From Candidatus Pantoea bituminis (lineage in GTDB: Bacteria > Pseudomonadota > Gammaproteobacteria > Enterobacterales > Enterobacteriaceae): 64,000 bases of DNA. The notes beneath the pieces are model-generated. The model saw only the letters and a program-made list of their open reading frames with translations. It was not told where the DNA came from and did no database searches. Positions 60,848 to 64,000 of the stretch are shown here, piece by piece. Numbering within the stretch: position 1 is the stretch's first letter; every line of letters begins with the position of its first letter. Both the position numbers and the translations under genes were made by a program. The stretch lies in assembly GCF_018842675.1 (NCBI RefSeq), contig NZ_JAGTWO010000004.1, positions 3,844,001 to 3,908,000 on the forward strand. Direction: 5' to 3'.

Positions 60848-62257
60848 TTAAACGCTGTAGTAAAGCTCGAACTCTACCGGGTGCGGAGTCATGCGAACGC
60901 GGTCGTCTTCAGCTTTACGCAGGGTGATGTAGGCATCGATGGTTTCGTCAGTGAACACGCCGCCACGGGTCAGGAACTCGCGGTCTTCGTTCAGTGCGTT
61001 CAGCGCTTCTTCCAGTGAGCCAGCCACTTTTGGAATCTCAGCTTCTTCTTCCGGCGGCAGGTCATACAGGTTTTTGTCCATCGCGTCGCCAGGATGGATC
61101 TTGTTGATGATGCCGTCAAGGCCAGCCATCAGCAGAGCAGTAAACGCCAGGTATGGGTTTGCCGCTGGATCCGGGAAGCGCGCTTCAATACGACGTGCTT
61201 TCGGGCTAGCAACAACTGGGATACGGATTGATGCAGAACGGTTACGCGCGGAGTAAGCCAGCATAACCGGTGCTTCGTAACCCGGGACCAAACGCTTGTA
61301 AGAGTTGGTAGTCGGGTTAGCTAAGGCGTTGATTGCTTTAGCATGCTTGATAATACCGCCGATGTAGAACAGCGCCATTTCAGACAGGCCGCCGTACTTG
61401 TCGCCAGAGAACAGGTTCTCGCCACCTTTAGACAGTGACATATGGCAGTGCATACCAGAACCGTTGTCGCCAAACATTGGCTTCGGCATGAAGGTCGCAG
61501 TTTTACCGTATGCATGTGCAACGTTGTGCACAACATATTTGTAGATCTGAATTTCGTCAGCTTTTTTGGTCATGGTGTTGAAGCGGGTTGCCACTTCGTT
61601 CTGACCAGCAGTAGCCACTTCGTGGTGATGCGCTTCTACTACCAGACCCATTTGTTCCATGGTCAGACACATGGCAGAACGGATGTCCTGAGCTGAGTCA
61701 ACAGGTGGAACAGGGAAGTAGCCGCCTTTCAGACCTGGACGGTGACCTTTGTTGCCGCCTTCGTACTCTTTACCGGTGTTCCAGGCTGCTTCGATATCGT
61801 CGATAGCAACGTGTGAGCCGGAAGTAGAAGAACCGAAACGGATGTCATCAAACAGGAAGAATTCTGGTTCTGGCCCGAACAGCACGGTGTCCGCGATGCC
61901 AGAAGAGCGCAGGAAATCTTCAGCGCGCTTTGCGATTGAACGTGGATCACGATCGTAGCCCTGCATGGTGCCTGGCTCGAGAATGTCGCAACGGATGATC
62001 AGCGTAGAATCTTCGAAGAACGGATCCATTACCGCCGTGGTTGCGTCAGGCATCAGCACCATGTCTGATTCGTTAATGCCTTTCCAGCCACCGATGGAGG
62101 AGCCATCGAACATTTTGCCTTCTTCGAAGAAGTCAGCGTTAACCTGGTGAGCAGGGATAGTAACGTGCTGTTCTTTACCTTTAGTATCGGTAAAACGCAG
62201 GTCAACAAACTTAACTTCATTCTCGTTCATCATCGAGAGAACGTGTTCAGCGGACAT
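60848..62257 (-). CDS. glnA: Glutamine synthetase type I
   Basis: Forms glutamine from glutamate, ammonia and ATP; central to nitrogen assimilation. 469 residues, equal to E. coli. The ammonia/metal site [15 protein letters not shown] is near 128, the ATP-binding [16 protein letters not shown] near 261, and the adenylylated tyrosine in [11 protein letters not shown] near 397. The start at 62257 (MSAEHV) is used; a TTG two codons upstream is in frame. Transcription is from a sigma54 promoter with upstream NtrC sites, and activity should be set by adenylylation. Confidence 0.98.
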   Translation of the reverse strand: MSAEHVLSMMNENEVKFVDLRFTDTKGKEQHVTIPAHQVNADFFEEGKMFDGSSIGGWKGINESDMVLMPDATTAVMDPFFEDSTLIIRCDILEPGTMQGYDRDPRSIAKRAEDFLRSSGIADTVLFGPEPEFFLFDDIRFGSSTSGSHVAIDDIEAAWNTGKEYEGGNKGHRPGLKGGYFPVPPVDSAQDIRSAMCLTMEQMGLVVEAHHHEVATAGQNEVATRFNTMTKKADEIQIYKYVVHNVAHAYGKTATFMPKPMFGDNGSGMHCHMSLSKGGENLFSGDKYGGLSEMALFYIGGIIKHAKAINALANPTTNSYKRLVPGYEAPVMLAYSARNRSASIRIPVVASPKARRIEARFPDPAANPYLAFTALLMAGLDGIINKIHPGDAMDKNLYDLPPEEEAEIPKVAGSLEEALNALNEDREFLTRGGVFTDETIDAYITLRKAEDDRVRMTPHPVEFELYYSV

Positions 62258-62406
62258 ACTCAACTCTCCTGGAAATGGTCATTGTCTACATGGTGAGAGA
62301 ACTTCGTTGCCTGGAATGCGTCTCTTATTACAACCATTCCTAACCAACTGAATCTCGGCAAGCTCTTCAACCGTTGTCTAACTGTCGTTTTCGCTTGATT
62401 AATATA

Positions 62407-62424
62407 AAGCGAATTCTGTGCCAA
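62407..62424 (-). promoter_or_regulatory. Sigma54 promoter glnAp2
   Basis: Leftward strand 62424-62407 reads TTGGCACAGAATTCGCTT, differing from E. coli glnAp2 by one base: -24 GG and -12 GC are 10 bases apart, as RpoN requires. A likely sigma70 promoter (glnAp1) overlaps the NtrC sites further up. Confidence 0.9.
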
Positions 62425-62479
62425 CTTTCTGTCATCGTGCTAAATAGCGCTATAATGCGCTCTCTTATCTCTCTTGCGC

Positions 62480-62566
62480 TGCACCAGTATGGATGCCTTG
62501 CACCAATATTGTGCTTTTCACGCAAATATCAGCACCAATTTGGTGCGTCACGCCAACTTAGTGCAT
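62480..62566. promoter_or_regulatory. Array of NtrC binding sites between glnA and typA
   Basis: Dyads of the GCAC-CA...TGGTGC type: 62480-62496 (weaker), TGCACCAATATTGTGC at 62499-62514, the perfect GCACCAATTTGGTGC at 62532-62546, and a half-type site near 62550-62566. They lie 60-150 bases upstream of glnAp2, where the E. coli enhancer is found. Confidence 0.85.
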
Positions 62567-62703
62567 TTTCTGCACCGAGAACAGTGCGAATTTCCCCCAA
62601 TGCAATAAACTTTCAGTGAAAAGTGTGATCATGTTCAGTCTTCCGCTTAATCCGTGTACAATAGCGCGCTATTTCTATTTCTATAAATGCCTGAGGCAAA
62701 GCT

Positions 62704-64000
62704 GTGATCGAAAATTTGCGTAACATCGCCATCATCGCGCACGTTGACCATGGAAAGACCACCCTGGTTGACAAACTGCTGCAACAATCCGGTACCTTCG
62801 ATGCCCGTACCGAAGCTACTGAGCGCGTGATGGACTCCAATGACCTGGAGAAAGAGCGTGGGATTACCATCCTCGCAAAAAACACCGCCATTAAGTGGAA
62901 TGACTACCGTATCAACATCGTTGATACCCCAGGACACGCCGACTTCGGTGGTGAAGTTGAGCGCGTCATGTCCATGGTGGATTCGGTGCTGCTGGTTGTA
63001 GATGCGATGGATGGCCCTATGCCGCAAACCCGCTTCGTGACCAAAAAAGCGTTCGCGCATGGTCTGAAGCCGATTGTGGTTATCAACAAAATTGACCGTC
63101 CTGGCGCACGTCCAGATTGGGTTGTTGATCAGGTATTTGACCTGTTCGTTAACCTTGATGCGACCGACGAACAGCTCGACTTCCCTATCATTTACGCTTC
63201 TGCGCTGAATGGTATCGCGGGTCTGGAACACACTGACATGGCGGACGACATGACCCCGCTGTATCAGGCAATTGTTGACCACGTTTCTCCGCCACAGGTT
63301 GAAGCTGACGCGCCACTGCAGATGCAGATTTCGCAGTTGGACTACAACAACTATCTGGGCGTTATCGGCATCGGCCGCATCAAGCGCGGTAAAGTTAAGC
63401 CGAACCAGCAAGTGACTATCATTGATAGCGAAGGCAAAACCCGTAACGGTAAAGTCGGTAAAGTGCTGGGCCACTTGGGTCTGGAACGTATCGATACTGA
63501 TATGGCAGAAGCGGGCGACATCATCGCGATCACCGGTCTGGGCGAGCTGAACATCTCTGACACTATTTGCGACACGCAAAATGTTGAAGCATTGCCAGCC
63601 CTGAGCGTTGATGAGCCAACCGTAACCATGTTCTTTAACGTCAACACCTCACCGTTCTGCGGTAAAGAAGGTAAGTACGTGACTTCACGTCAGATCCTTG
63701 AGCGTCTGAACAAAGAACTGGTTCACAACGTTGCGCTGCGTGTTGAAGAAACCGAAGATGCTGATGCGTTCCGCGTATCAGGTCGTGGTGAACTTCACCT
63801 TTCTGTATTGATTGAAAACATGCGTCGTGAAGGTTTCGAACTGGCGGTATCCCGTCCGAAAGTTATCTTCCGTGAAATCGATGGCCGCAAACAAGAGCCA
63901 TTCGAAAACGTTACGTTGGATATCGAAGAGAATAACCAAGGCTCAGTAATGCAAGCCATGGGTGAGCGTAAAGGCGATCTGAAAAACATGGATCCGGATG
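62704..64000 (+). CDS. typA: Ribosome-associated GTPase TypA/BipA (partial, runs off window)
   Basis: Translational GTPase of the EF-G-like family that helps 50S assembly and growth at low temperature. The start is a GTG at 62704 (valine codon read as Met: [20 protein letters not shown] split as [10 protein letters not shown] and [10 protein letters not shown]). G1 AHVDHGKTT is at residues 12-20, the switch I region with [13 protein letters not shown] near 45, G3 [14 protein letters not shown] near 75 and G4 [12 protein letters not shown] near 128. 432 codons are in frame without a lesion up to the right edge; the E. coli protein is about 607. It is divergent from glnA. Confidence 0.97.
   Translation, partial: MIENLRNIAIIAHVDHGKTTLVDKLLQQSGTFDARTEATERVMDSNDLEKERGITILAKNTAIKWNDYRINIVDTPGHADFGGEVERVMSMVDSVLLVVDAMDGPMPQTRFVTKKAFAHGLKPIVVINKIDRPGARPDWVVDQVFDLFVNLDATDEQLDFPIIYASALNGIAGLEHTDMADDMTPLYQAIVDHVSPPQVEADAPLQMQISQLDYNNYLGVIGIGRIKRGKVKPNQQVTIIDSEGKTRNGKVGKVLGHLGLERIDTDMAEAGDIIAITGLGELNISDTICDTQNVEALPALSVDEPTVTMFFNVNTSPFCGKEGKYVTSRQILERLNKELVHNVALRVEETEDADAFRVSGRGELHLSVLIENMRREGFELAVSRPKVIFREIDGRKQEPFENVTLDIEENNQGSVMQAMGERKGDLKNMDPD

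Overview
The window is a stretch of enterobacterial chromosome around the replication origin. The rRNA sequence, the gene order and the encoded proteins fit the Erwiniaceae (Pantoea/Erwinia-like). Almost every gene has a close counterpart in Escherichia coli, often in the same order. Genus and strain cannot be fixed from the sequence alone.

Layout. 1-5.0 kb: sugar metabolism and transport (sugar porter, xylulokinase xylB, an MFS carrier). 5.0-9.8 kb: phosphate uptake operon pstSCAB-phoU with two Pho boxes upstream of pstS. 9.8-13.1 kb: glmU-glmS for UDP-GlcNAc synthesis. 13.2-20.3 kb: the complete F1Fo ATP synthase operon atpIBEFHAGDC. 21-23.5 kb: rsmG and mnmG. 23.6-23.9 kb: oriC with recognisable DnaA boxes. 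24-25 kb: mioC and asnC. 25.1-27.3 kb: an ovoA-like gene for ovothiol synthesis where E. coli has asnA. 27.3-30.3 kb: viaA and ravA. 30.6-35 kb: kup, then qseC/qseB, then the divergent ygiW. 35.1-41 kb: the ribose operon rbsDACBKR with two RbsR palindromes. 41-42.4 kb: hsrA. 42.6-48.1 kb: one rRNA operon (rrs, tRNA-Ile, tRNA-Ala, rrl, rrf). 48.2-51.3 kb: mobB, mobA, yihD, srkA, dsbA. 51.6-54.4 kb: polA. 54.7-56.6 kb: Spot 42 RNA, engB, a CsrC-type RNA and yihI. 56.6-58.2 kb: a small membrane peptide and hemN. 58.2-62.3 kb: the nitrogen operon glnA-glnL-glnG with a sigma54 promoter and NtrC sites. The window ends inside typA (bipA).

Genes left of oriC mostly read leftward and most of those on the right read rightward, so both arms are largely co-oriented with replication. 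The right arm has leftward exceptions (mioC through ravA, qseBC, hsrA, mobAB, engB and glnALG).

The most striking property of the sequence is not a new system but a uniform lesion. Eleven conserved genes, including polA, hemN, kup, rbsA and ravA, are broken by 17 single-base losses, essentially all in runs of 4-7 identical bases. Restoring one base at each gives the E. coli protein length exactly for RavA, Kup and HemN, and within a few residues for ViaA, RbsA, PolA, QseB and QseC. The 16S gene is also two G residues short of E. coli, both in G runs. I read this as uncorrected homopolymer undercalling rather than gene decay, and annotate these genes as single CDS with apparent frameshifts. 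The best biological leads are the ovoA gene, the rRNA operon whose flanks combine those of E. coli rrnC and rrnA, the relocated ygiW-qseBC locus, and a small uncharacterised membrane peptide upstream of hemN.
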